Source of the DNA: Bacteroidota bacterium | GTDB taxonomy: Bacteria > Bacteroidota > Ignavibacteria > Ignavibacteriales > Ignavibacteriaceae | Length of the DNA: 11,787 nt | Direction of reading: 5' to 3' | Assembly (NCBI GenBank): GCA_030706105.1 | Contig: JAUZPC010000047.1 | Span: 1 to 11,787 of the forward strand | Part shown: piece after piece, positions 1 through 6,631 of the stretch | How positions within the stretch are numbered: the stretch's first letter is position 1 | How the letters are laid out: every line of letters starts with the position of its first letter | Notes under the pieces: generated by a model | What the model was told of the DNA's origin: nothing | Seen by the model: only the letters and a program-made list of their open reading frames with translations | The model's database searches: none | Program-made: the position numbers and the translations under genes

Positions 1-1
1 A

Positions 2-124
2 GAGCAAAGAGCAGGAAGTTATAATATAAGTTTTGATGCAAGTAAATTGTCCTCAGGTGTTTACTTCTATCAGATCAGAATTAATAACTATACTGCTTCA
101 AAGAAAATGGTTTTATTGAAGTAA
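2..124 (+). CDS. C-terminal end of a T9SS-secreted protein (5' truncated by window)
   Basis: The frame starting at base 2 is open for 40 codons and ends at TAA (122-124). The visible residues include SSGVYFYQIR followed by a KKMVLLK ending. This is the typical last strand pair of the type-A T9SS C-terminal sorting domain (Por secretion tail), which directs proteins through the type IX system and is removed or anchored at the cell surface. The tail closely resembles the end of the phospholipase-D-like protein later in the window (SSGVYIYQIK, KKMLMIK). Nothing can be said about the catalytic or binding part of the protein, which lies upstream of the window. Too short for an ORF caller, but the motif and the hairpin just after the stop support a real gene end. 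Confidence 0.85.
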   Translation, partial: EQRAGSYNISFDASKLSSGVYFYQIRINNYTASKKMVLLK

Positions 125-136
125 ATTAGAAATTAT

Positions 137-166
137 GCGAGATGCAGATATAAAACTGCATCTCGC
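137..166 (+). terminator. Perfect 11-bp hairpin, probable intrinsic terminator of the upstream gene
   Basis: GCGAGATGCAG (137-147) and CTGCATCTCGC (156-166) are exact reverse complements separated by an 8-nt AT-rich loop. The hairpin lies 12 nt after the stop of the truncated upstream gene, as expected of a terminator. The following bases (TTCATTCACATTC) are T-rich but not an uninterrupted U-tract, so termination may be partial. The stem ends 33 nt before the ATG of the next gene, so it may instead sit in that gene's leader. Confidence 0.7.
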
Positions 167-199
167 TTCATTCACATTCAAAATTAAGCAAAATATTTG

Positions 200-1774
200 A
201 TGAATAAATATCTTATAATAGTTGCACTTACTATTTCTGTGTTTTTCTATGCTTGTTCGGAAAACATTACCGGAGTATTAAATGCAGATACAGCTCCTAA
301 AACTTATATTGCTGTCTTTCCGGACAGTACAGTTAGCCAGCAGCAAAGTAAAGTGAGGCTGCATTGGTGGGGGGATGATAAAGACGGACTAATAGTTGGT
401 TATTATATCTCTTTTTCTCCCGATAAATGGACTTTTACAACCAGCAACGACAGTACAATTGCGTTTGTTATAAATGGTTTAGACACTACTTATAATTTCC
501 AGGTCGCTGCAGTTGATAATTCAGGTAATGGCGTTTATGACCAGCACGTTAAATACAAGGACTTGGATTTAGGCCCTGAGCCTTTCTATTCACGTGATGG
601 AAGTAATATCTATAAAGCAGGTGATAGTTTTATTGATATTGGCAATATAGATCCAAATCCTGCTACTTTGAAATTGCCGTTGAAAAATACACCACCGGTA
701 GTAAGTTTTCTTAAAGATAAATCAGGAAATGTTATAAATATCCCTGAGACTACCTTTACTGCTATAAGTTTTGCTATTGATGCAAGTGATTTAGATGGAA
801 CTGAAACTATTCAGAGAATATATGTTGCTTTAAATGATACGTCAAAAAAAGTTGAGCTGCCCGGTAATGCCAGATACATTACCTTGAAAGGTATATTAAA
901 TGGAAGCGGTAGTACAGCTGATTGCCAAATATATCTTGGAAGCTCAATTACTACACCATATAATAAAACTGTAAGTAACCTAAAGCTAAACGGTGATAAC
1001 ATAATTTATATCTGGGCAGAAGATATTGCCGGCGGAGCAAGTAAAAAGATTCAGATGCCTGATGTAAGTTCTGTAAAGAAATGGTATGTAAAAAAACCGG
1101 TTGGAGATATATTAGTTATAAATGATTATGCAAATGATCAAGCTCCTTCTGCATTTTATTATGCAATGATGGATTCGTTGGGTCTTCTTGGGCGAACTAG
1201 TTTCTTAGATATTGCTACCGGTAAAACAGGTACTTCATCCGGCAATTTGATGCCTAAAATAATTAATCCGATGTTTACCGAAACATTGAAATTGTTTAAA
1301 TACGTAATATGGTATTCTGATGTAAATCCTTCATTGGATGCGGCGCAATCTTCCGTAAGAAATTATCTTAATGCTGGTGGAAAAGTTTTTGCTTCATTCC
1401 AATTCCCTCTATATTTTGATCCTCAGGGACTTTCGGACTTTTTACCGATCGATAGCATAAGCCCAAATTCAATTAATATTTTAAGTAAAGGGACAAATAT
1501 TAATCCGACTTCGCAGGCATCGGGTTATCCTTTACTGCAAGTTGATCAAAGCAGTTCTCCTGTAACAAGAGTTAGATATTATTATCCAAATCCTTTAGTT
1601 ACTACAAATTTATATACAATTGGAGTAGCAAATAATCCTATAGTTGCCTTTAAAAATAATGAGTCAAATTTAGTATTTATCGGATTACCTATTAACAGAA
1701 TTAATGGAAATTATAAAGCTAAAGATTTCCTTAAAAAAGTTTTATTTGGCGAGTTTGGAGTAAGTAAAAAATGA
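200..1774 (+). CDS. Putative outer-membrane or surface lipoprotein with Ig/FN3-like domains and an alpha/beta C-terminal domain
   Basis: A 524-residue protein of unknown specific function. The ATG at 200 is preferred over the TTG at 197 because it gives a standard lipoprotein signal: MNKY, a hydrophobic stretch, then a lipobox-like FYAC with Cys19 as the likely lipidated residue. Residues about 24-115 look like a fibronectin-III/Ig-type beta sandwich (RLHWWGDDKDG near the start, YNFQVAAVDNSG near the end). About 165-290 is a second beta-rich, Ig-like region with ASDLDG. From about 302 the pattern changes to alternating strands and helices (GDILVINDY; YVIWYSD; then LNAGGKVFASF), resembling the flavodoxin-like fold of ThuA/GATase1-like domains, but no catalytic triad can be assigned. 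The gene overlaps the TonB receptor by ATGA, so the two are probably translationally coupled and work together at the surface. Function inferred from context only. Confidence 0.8.
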   Translation: MNKYLIIVALTISVFFYACSENITGVLNADTAPKTYIAVFPDSTVSQQQSKVRLHWWGDDKDGLIVGYYISFSPDKWTFTTSNDSTIAFVINGLDTTYNFQVAAVDNSGNGVYDQHVKYKDLDLGPEPFYSRDGSNIYKAGDSFIDIGNIDPNPATLKLPLKNTPPVVSFLKDKSGNVINIPETTFTAISFAIDASDLDGTETIQRIYVALNDTSKKVELPGNARYITLKGILNGSGSTADCQIYLGSSITTPYNKTVSNLKLNGDNIIYIWAEDIAGGASKKIQMPDVSSVKKWYVKKPVGDILVINDYANDQAPSAFYYAMMDSLGLLGRTSFLDIATGKTGTSSGNLMPKIINPMFTETLKLFKYVIWYSDVNPSLDAAQSSVRNYLNAGGKVFASFQFPLYFDPQGLSDFLPIDSISPNSINILSKGTNINPTSQASGYPLLQVDQSSSPVTRVRYYYPNPLVTTNLYTIGVANNPIVAFKNNESNLVFIGLPINRINGNYKAKDFLKKVLFGEFGVSKK

Positions 1775-4575
1775 AAAAACTGATACTTATTTTTATACTA
1801 TTTAGCTTTTGTACATTTGCGCAGAATAAAGGAAATATAGTAGGTAATGTTACAGATTCAAAAACCGGTGATGCATTAATTGGTGTGAATGTAATATTAA
1901 AAGGTACTTATTATGGCGCAGTTACAGATACTAAAGGGAATTTTAAAATAAATAATATAAGTGACGGTAATTATATAGTTGAAGTTTCCTTTATTGGTTA
2001 TAAAACTATACAATATACCGGTGTTGCAATTCAATCTGGTAAAACTAAAACTTATGACATTAAGCTTGAAGAAACTGTATTAACAATCGGACAAGATATT
2101 GTTGTAATTGGTGAAAAACCACTTGTTGATGTTGAAGAGACACAAAGCCGGAAAACTATAGGCGTTGAAGAAATAGAAGCAGCCGGACTTGAAAATATTA
2201 CAGATGTTGTAACACAGCAGGCCGGTGTAGTTACTAATGATAACGAAATTCATATTAGGGGCGGGCGTTCATATGAGAATGCTTTTCTATTGGATGGTGT
2301 TTCTGTTCAGGATCCCCTTGCAGGAACAGGTTTTGGGCTACAGTTAAGTGCTTCTGCTATTGAAGAGGTTGAAGTAATAACAGGTGGCTATAACGCTGAA
2401 TTCGGACAGGCGACTTCTGGTGTCGTTAATGTTCGAACCAAAGAAGGTGGTATTAAATATAATGGAATGATATCCTACAAGAAAGATAATTTCGGAAATA
2501 AGGATTCATATCATGTCTTTAATACGGATGTTCTGGAAGCAAATCTAAGCGGTCCTGAACCTATAACTTCTTATTTACTTCCTGAATTAGGAATAAAAAT
2601 ACCTGGACAAATTACATTCTTTACAAATATTTTTGGCGGAATAACTGATGGAATTACACAAGGTTATTATAAAGCTACTGCAAATCATTTGTATTCATCT
2701 ACTTTTGGCGGAACAAGATTTGCTCCAAGAGCAGAAAATAATTGGTTCGGACTTGGTAAAATTACATACAAGGTAACCCCGACATTTAAAATTTCTTATT
2801 CTTACAACCAATCTGTAAGTATTAATCAGAATTCACAGTCATTACAGTCAAACTTGGAATATGTTGAACCGAGTCCTGGCTATCAATATGATTTTCAAAA
2901 TATCTTAGATAATGCCAATACATTTACTCATATAAATAAGTATCATACTTTTTCATTAACACATACTTTAAATTCAAAAACTTTTTATGATGTTAAAATA
3001 AGTTATTATTATACTAATTTAAGAGCTGATGCTAATGGCAAAAATTGGAATCAGTATACTGAACCTAAGGATATTGTTACATTCCCGATAGGCTATTATA
3101 ATACTAATAGAGATACCATTGGCGTCATCCCCGGCGATGGCTTCTGGGATGTAGGAAATCCTTATACATGGCGTGACCATTTTGTTGAAGATTTTTCAGT
3201 AAGAGGTGACTTAACCAGTTTCTTTGATGAGAAAAATAAATTCAAAACCGGTTTTAGCATGGATTTCCAAAAGATGCAGGTAATAGATATCTATAAGCCC
3301 TGGGTTGGTACATTAGGGTTGAATAACGATATTTATAAAGTATTTCCTGCAGTAGGTGCTTTCTATGCACAGGATAATATCAATTTTAGCGGTATGATAT
3401 TGAACTTCGGGTTAAGATTGGATTATTGGTTCCCGGGGAAGTATGTTGATGATGCCATTGATAATCCTAATGTTGTTACAATTCCTGATGAAATTAGAAA
3501 AGAATATAAAGATAATTCTTTTAGCTGGTTTGGCAATAGAAGATTTAAGGCGAGAATATCTCCTCGATTAGGAATATCACATCCTATTTCAGATAATCAG
3601 GTATTATTCTTTTCATACGGACATTTTAGTAAATGGCCAAATCCGCAATTTGTGTATGCTAAACTAAGTCCTTTAAATGCGCAGTCTTCATTTCAAAAAT
3701 TTGGAAATCCAAATTTGAATCCTGAAACAACTGTTGCATATGAATTAGGATTAAAAACACAATTTTCAGATAATGACGTTTTAACGATAACTGCATATTA
3801 CAAAGATATATTTGATTATGTAAGTACCAGAACTGCAAAAATAACTTCTGCAAGATATGCTACTCAGAGTTTTACAACTTATGTTAACAGTGATTATGCA
3901 AGATCAAGAGGCTTGGAAGTAGAATATAAGAAGAGGTTTGGTAAATGGTTTACAGGTAATGCTAATTTTGCTTACGCAATTGTTACTGGTAAAAGTTCAT
4001 CTCCTGATGAAGGTGTATTAATAGCACAGGGTGATCTATCAGAGTCTATTAAAGAAGAGTACTTATCTTGGGATAGGCCTTTAACCGGATCATTATCTGC
4101 TAACTTTTATGTTGAAAAAGGTGAGCCTTTATTTAATTTCGGAGAAGGAATTTTAGATGATTACAATGTATTTATAAGATTCTTCTATGAATCAGGTAAA
4201 AGATATACACCTGCAATATTTACTGGAAATTATCTGACTGACGGAAGACCGGAATATGCATCTGATACAAAAAACAGAAACAGCAAACTTGGACAAGATT
4301 GGACCTGGATTGATCTAAATTTTGAAAAATACATTGAAATAAACAAATTGAAATTTTCAGTATTTATGGAAATAAACAATTTACTGGACCAGAAGAATTC
4401 AGCCATTATAAATCCGGTTACAGGCAAGGCATATGAGTATGGCGATTCTGTACCAACTACATGGAACGATCCTAAATATCCGGATTTGCAGTCGCCTATT
4501 TCTGCATATCCATTTAATCCAGCTCGTTATCTAACGAGAAGAAATATCAGATTTGGAGTAAGCTTAAAATTCTAA
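1771..4575 (+). CDS. TonB-dependent outer-membrane receptor with N-terminal carboxypeptidase-D regulatory-like domain
   Basis: A 934-residue TonB-dependent transporter. Residues 1-18 are a signal peptide ending CTFAQ. Residues about 21-105 form a CarboxypepD_reg-like beta-sandwich (GNVTDSKTGDALIGVNV, then GAVTDTKGNFKI), the N-terminal extension usual in Bacteroidota receptors. The plug spans about 118-226, with IHIRGGRSYENAFLLDGV and EEVEVITGGYNAEFGQ being hallmark plug segments. The rest is an amphipathic beta barrel ending in NIRFGVSLKF with a terminal Phe, as expected for BAM-assembled proteins. Such receptors import large or scarce substrates using proton-motive force via TonB-ExbBD. The substrate is not evident; no SusD homologue accompanies it. 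The start codon lies within the stop of the upstream lipoprotein gene (ATGA), and a GGAG at 1757-1760 could serve as a ribosome site. The gene appears full length and intact. Confidence 0.95.
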   Translation: MKKLILIFILFSFCTFAQNKGNIVGNVTDSKTGDALIGVNVILKGTYYGAVTDTKGNFKINNISDGNYIVEVSFIGYKTIQYTGVAIQSGKTKTYDIKLEETVLTIGQDIVVIGEKPLVDVEETQSRKTIGVEEIEAAGLENITDVVTQQAGVVTNDNEIHIRGGRSYENAFLLDGVSVQDPLAGTGFGLQLSASAIEEVEVITGGYNAEFGQATSGVVNVRTKEGGIKYNGMISYKKDNFGNKDSYHVFNTDVLEANLSGPEPITSYLLPELGIKIPGQITFFTNIFGGITDGITQGYYKATANHLYSSTFGGTRFAPRAENNWFGLGKITYKVTPTFKISYSYNQSVSINQNSQSLQSNLEYVEPSPGYQYDFQNILDNANTFTHINKYHTFSLTHTLNSKTFYDVKISYYYTNLRADANGKNWNQYTEPKDIVTFPIGYYNTNRDTIGVIPGDGFWDVGNPYTWRDHFVEDFSVRGDLTSFFDEKNKFKTGFSMDFQKMQVIDIYKPWVGTLGLNNDIYKVFPAVGAFYAQDNINFSGMILNFGLRLDYWFPGKYVDDAIDNPNVVTIPDEIRKEYKDNSFSWFGNRRFKARISPRLGISHPISDNQVLFFSYGHFSKWPNPQFVYAKLSPLNAQSSFQKFGNPNLNPETTVAYELGLKTQFSDNDVLTITAYYKDIFDYVSTRTAKITSARYATQSFTTYVNSDYARSRGLEVEYKKRFGKWFTGNANFAYAIVTGKSSSPDEGVLIAQGDLSESIKEEYLSWDRPLTGSLSANFYVEKGEPLFNFGEGILDDYNVFIRFFYESGKRYTPAIFTGNYLTDGRPEYASDTKNRNSKLGQDWTWIDLNFEKYIEINKLKFSVFMEINNLLDQKNSAIINPVTGKAYEYGDSVPTTWNDPKYPDLQSPISAYPFNPARYLTRRNIRFGVSLKF

Positions 4576-4576
4576 T

Positions 4577-5554
4577 ATGAAAAAAATAATAATACTAATA
4601 CTAATATCAATTATTGCATTTGAAGCAAAAGCGCAGTTACTTCCTGTTTTAGGCGGTCAAAGGGCCGGAATTTCTACAGCACAATTCTTGAAAATTGGAG
4701 TAGGCGGCAGAGCTTCTGCATTAGGAGAATCCTTTGTAGCAATTGCAAATGATGCTTCTGCACTTTATTGGAATCCGGCTGGAATAACTCAGTTTTCGGA
4801 TAACCAAGTAATATTTTCACATAACCAATGGGTTGTAGATATTAACCATGATTTCATTGGCGCGGTTTATCATTTAGATAACACCAATGCATTTGGTCTG
4901 GCGCTGACAACACTTTCAATGAAAGATATGCCGGTGACAACTGAGTTTCAGCCCTTTGGAACAGGTGAATATTTCGGGTATAGTGATTTTGGTTTAGCCT
5001 TCACTTATTCCAGAAAAATGACTGAGCAATTTAGTTTCGGCGGTACTGTCCGGTATATAGAAGAAACTATAGATAAGTTGAAAATGCGCGGCGTGATGAT
5101 TGATTTAGGTACTTTATACTGGACTGGTTTAGGTACAACAAGATTCGCTGTCGTTGTTTCTAATTTTGGTAACAATCTGGCTCCTGATGGGAAGGTTGTT
5201 CTTGTCGGTAAAAGAGAAAATTCAAATTGGCAATCTTTTTCACCGCCAACAGTTTTCAGAATAGGATTTGCTTTTGAACCTTATCAAACTGAGGAACATA
5301 CTGTTACTGCTTCTATACAACTAAATCATCCTAATGATAATAGTGAGAACGTGGGCACAGGAGTAGAGTACAATTGGAAAAAAATACTGTACCTGAGAGG
5401 CGGTTATAAGTTTAATGTTGAAGAACAGAACTATTCATTTGGTGCAGGTTTGAATATTCCAATTAGTATAGCAAACGTTAATGTTGATTACGCTTATTCA
5501 AATTTCACAAGATTAGGAACTGCTCATAGATTTTCAATTATTCTGGGTTTTTAA
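4577..5554 (+). CDS. PorV/PorQ-family outer-membrane beta-barrel protein
   Basis: A 325-residue protein with a signal peptide (MKKIIILILISIIAFEAKA, cleavage probably before Gln20). The mature N-terminus carries the family signature: QFLKIGVGGRASALGESF, then ANDASALYWNPAG. This is typical of the PorV/PorQ family, FadL-like barrels. The remainder is a run of amphipathic strands ending in RFSIILGF with a terminal Phe, as in outer-membrane barrels. In Porphyromonas and Flavobacterium, PorV (LptO) shuttles cargo carrying a C-terminal sorting domain from the T9SS translocon to the attachment complex. Ignavibacteria-type genomes carry several paralogues, so this copy may not be the housekeeping PorV. 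It starts 1 bp after the TonB receptor stop and abuts the next gene. Family assignment is firm; a dedicated shuttle role for the phospholipase-D-like cargo two genes downstream is inference. Confidence 0.9.
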   Translation: MKKIIILILISIIAFEAKAQLLPVLGGQRAGISTAQFLKIGVGGRASALGESFVAIANDASALYWNPAGITQFSDNQVIFSHNQWVVDINHDFIGAVYHLDNTNAFGLALTTLSMKDMPVTTEFQPFGTGEYFGYSDFGLAFTYSRKMTEQFSFGGTVRYIEETIDKLKMRGVMIDLGTLYWTGLGTTRFAVVVSNFGNNLAPDGKVVLVGKRENSNWQSFSPPTVFRIGFAFEPYQTEEHTVTASIQLNHPNDNSENVGTGVEYNWKKILYLRGGYKFNVEEQNYSFGAGLNIPISIANVNVDYAYSNFTRLGTAHRFSIILGF

Positions 5555-6622
5555 ATGACTATGAAAAAGAATTTTATTAAAATATTTATACTAAGTTGTT
5601 TTGCATTCGTTTTATTTGGTTGCGGGCAAGAGTTTGATATCAACCAATTTAAAACTACTGAAAACACAGGCAATGTTACAGGCGATACTGTTTATATTCA
5701 GCTTTCACCCGTTTGGGAGGGCTTTAATAAACCTACTGCAATAATGGTAGGCAGGGAACCTTTTATTTATGTCTGCGATACTGGAAACGACAGAATAGTA
5801 ATGTTGGATGTATCCGGTAAAGTAATAGGATTTAGAAGTATTAAACAACCTGTGGCCATTGCTCAGGATTACAAACTCAATTTAATAATTTGTGCAAAAT
5901 TTGACACAACTATAAGTGGTCAGGTTAAAACATTTTCTGCTGTTTACAAAATTAACATGTTTGCCGGAAATCATAATATTGCCAGTGCTCCGATGAAAAT
6001 GGTTTTACCCGGACTTGCAGAGCTAAGTAAACCGACTAGAGAGTATACCGGTGTTTGCGTTTTTTATGATAATTCATATTACATTTCCCGTAAGGGGCCA
6101 AATAATTCCAGCTTCATTGATCCAGATAATTCGATTTTGGTATTTGATGGAAATGATGTTGCAAATGGAAGAGTACCCTTGCTGGAACCAGTAGGTACAG
6201 GTTTAGTTTCTGCCTACAATATAAATTCTCTTACCTCTTTTAATAAAAAGAATATAGATTTTATTGCTACATACAATAGTAACAATAGTTTTAAAGTACA
6301 GTGGCTAAATTACGTTTCAACTACGGAAAAATCAGGATATGAAAGCAGACTTTCACCAGCTTCAGCTCCAATGATGCTCCCCAATAGATTCGGGCAGCCT
6401 TATGGGGCAACCGTCGATAACTCCGGAAATATTTATGTAGCGGATGCGGTAAAAGACAGTATATTTAAGTTTAGTGCCAGTGGGGAAGAACTGCAATCAT
6501 TCGGCGGGCCGAATGTTTTTAATGCTCCTCATGGAGTTGCATTTTTTGATAAAACACTATATGTAACTGATACAGAAAATAACAGAGTTCTGAGGTTTGT
6601 ACTTTCAACCGATATTAGGTAA
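5555..6622 (+). CDS. NHL-repeat beta-propeller lipoprotein
   Basis: A 355-residue lipoprotein. Two in-frame starts are possible: ATG at 5555, directly after the PorV-like stop, or ATG at 5561, giving the more usual MKKNF beginning. Both lead into a hydrophobic segment and lipobox LFGC (Cys23 counting from 5555). Residues about 56-95 (FIYVCDTGNDRIVMLD) and about 277-352 (NIYVADAVKDSIFKF; LYVTDTENNRVLRF) are recognisable NHL/YWTD-type blades; blades between them are more divergent. Such six-bladed propellers are commonly binding scaffolds, and some are lyases or lactonases, but no catalytic residues can be assigned. Within this gene run it is likely a surface-exposed or periplasm-facing accessory to the TonB receptor or the secreted enzyme. 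The next gene starts 9 bp after its stop. Confidence 0.85.
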   Translation: MTMKKNFIKIFILSCFAFVLFGCGQEFDINQFKTTENTGNVTGDTVYIQLSPVWEGFNKPTAIMVGREPFIYVCDTGNDRIVMLDVSGKVIGFRSIKQPVAIAQDYKLNLIICAKFDTTISGQVKTFSAVYKINMFAGNHNIASAPMKMVLPGLAELSKPTREYTGVCVFYDNSYYISRKGPNNSSFIDPDNSILVFDGNDVANGRVPLLEPVGTGLVSAYNINSLTSFNKKNIDFIATYNSNNSFKVQWLNYVSTTEKSGYESRLSPASAPMMLPNRFGQPYGATVDNSGNIYVADAVKDSIFKFSASGEELQSFGGPNVFNAPHGVAFFDKTLYVTDTENNRVLRFVLSTDIR

Positions 6623-6631
6623 ATAACACAT

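Noticed and set aside
197..199. TTG at 197 as the start of the first lipoprotein gene
   Set aside because: It only adds one Met before an ATG at 200 that already gives a proper lipoprotein signal. There is no ribosome site favouring the TTG.
171..199. TTCACA (171-176) with TATTTG (194-199) as a promoter for the five-gene run
   Set aside because: The would-be -10 directly abuts the ATG, so transcription would start inside the coding region. The boxes are also weak matches.
1754..4562. Shared 11-mer TTTGGAGTAAG near the ends of two adjacent genes (1754-1764 and 4552-4562)
   Set aside because: Both copies encode Phe-Gly-Val-Ser near the C-terminus. Similar amino-acid choice in AT-rich codons explains the match, and flanking bases differ.
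4577..4612. Poly-A and AATACT-type short repeats at the start of the PorV-like gene as a phase-variation tract
   Set aside because: The repeats are short and imperfect, encode a normal hydrophobic signal peptide (IIILILIS), and the gene is in frame.
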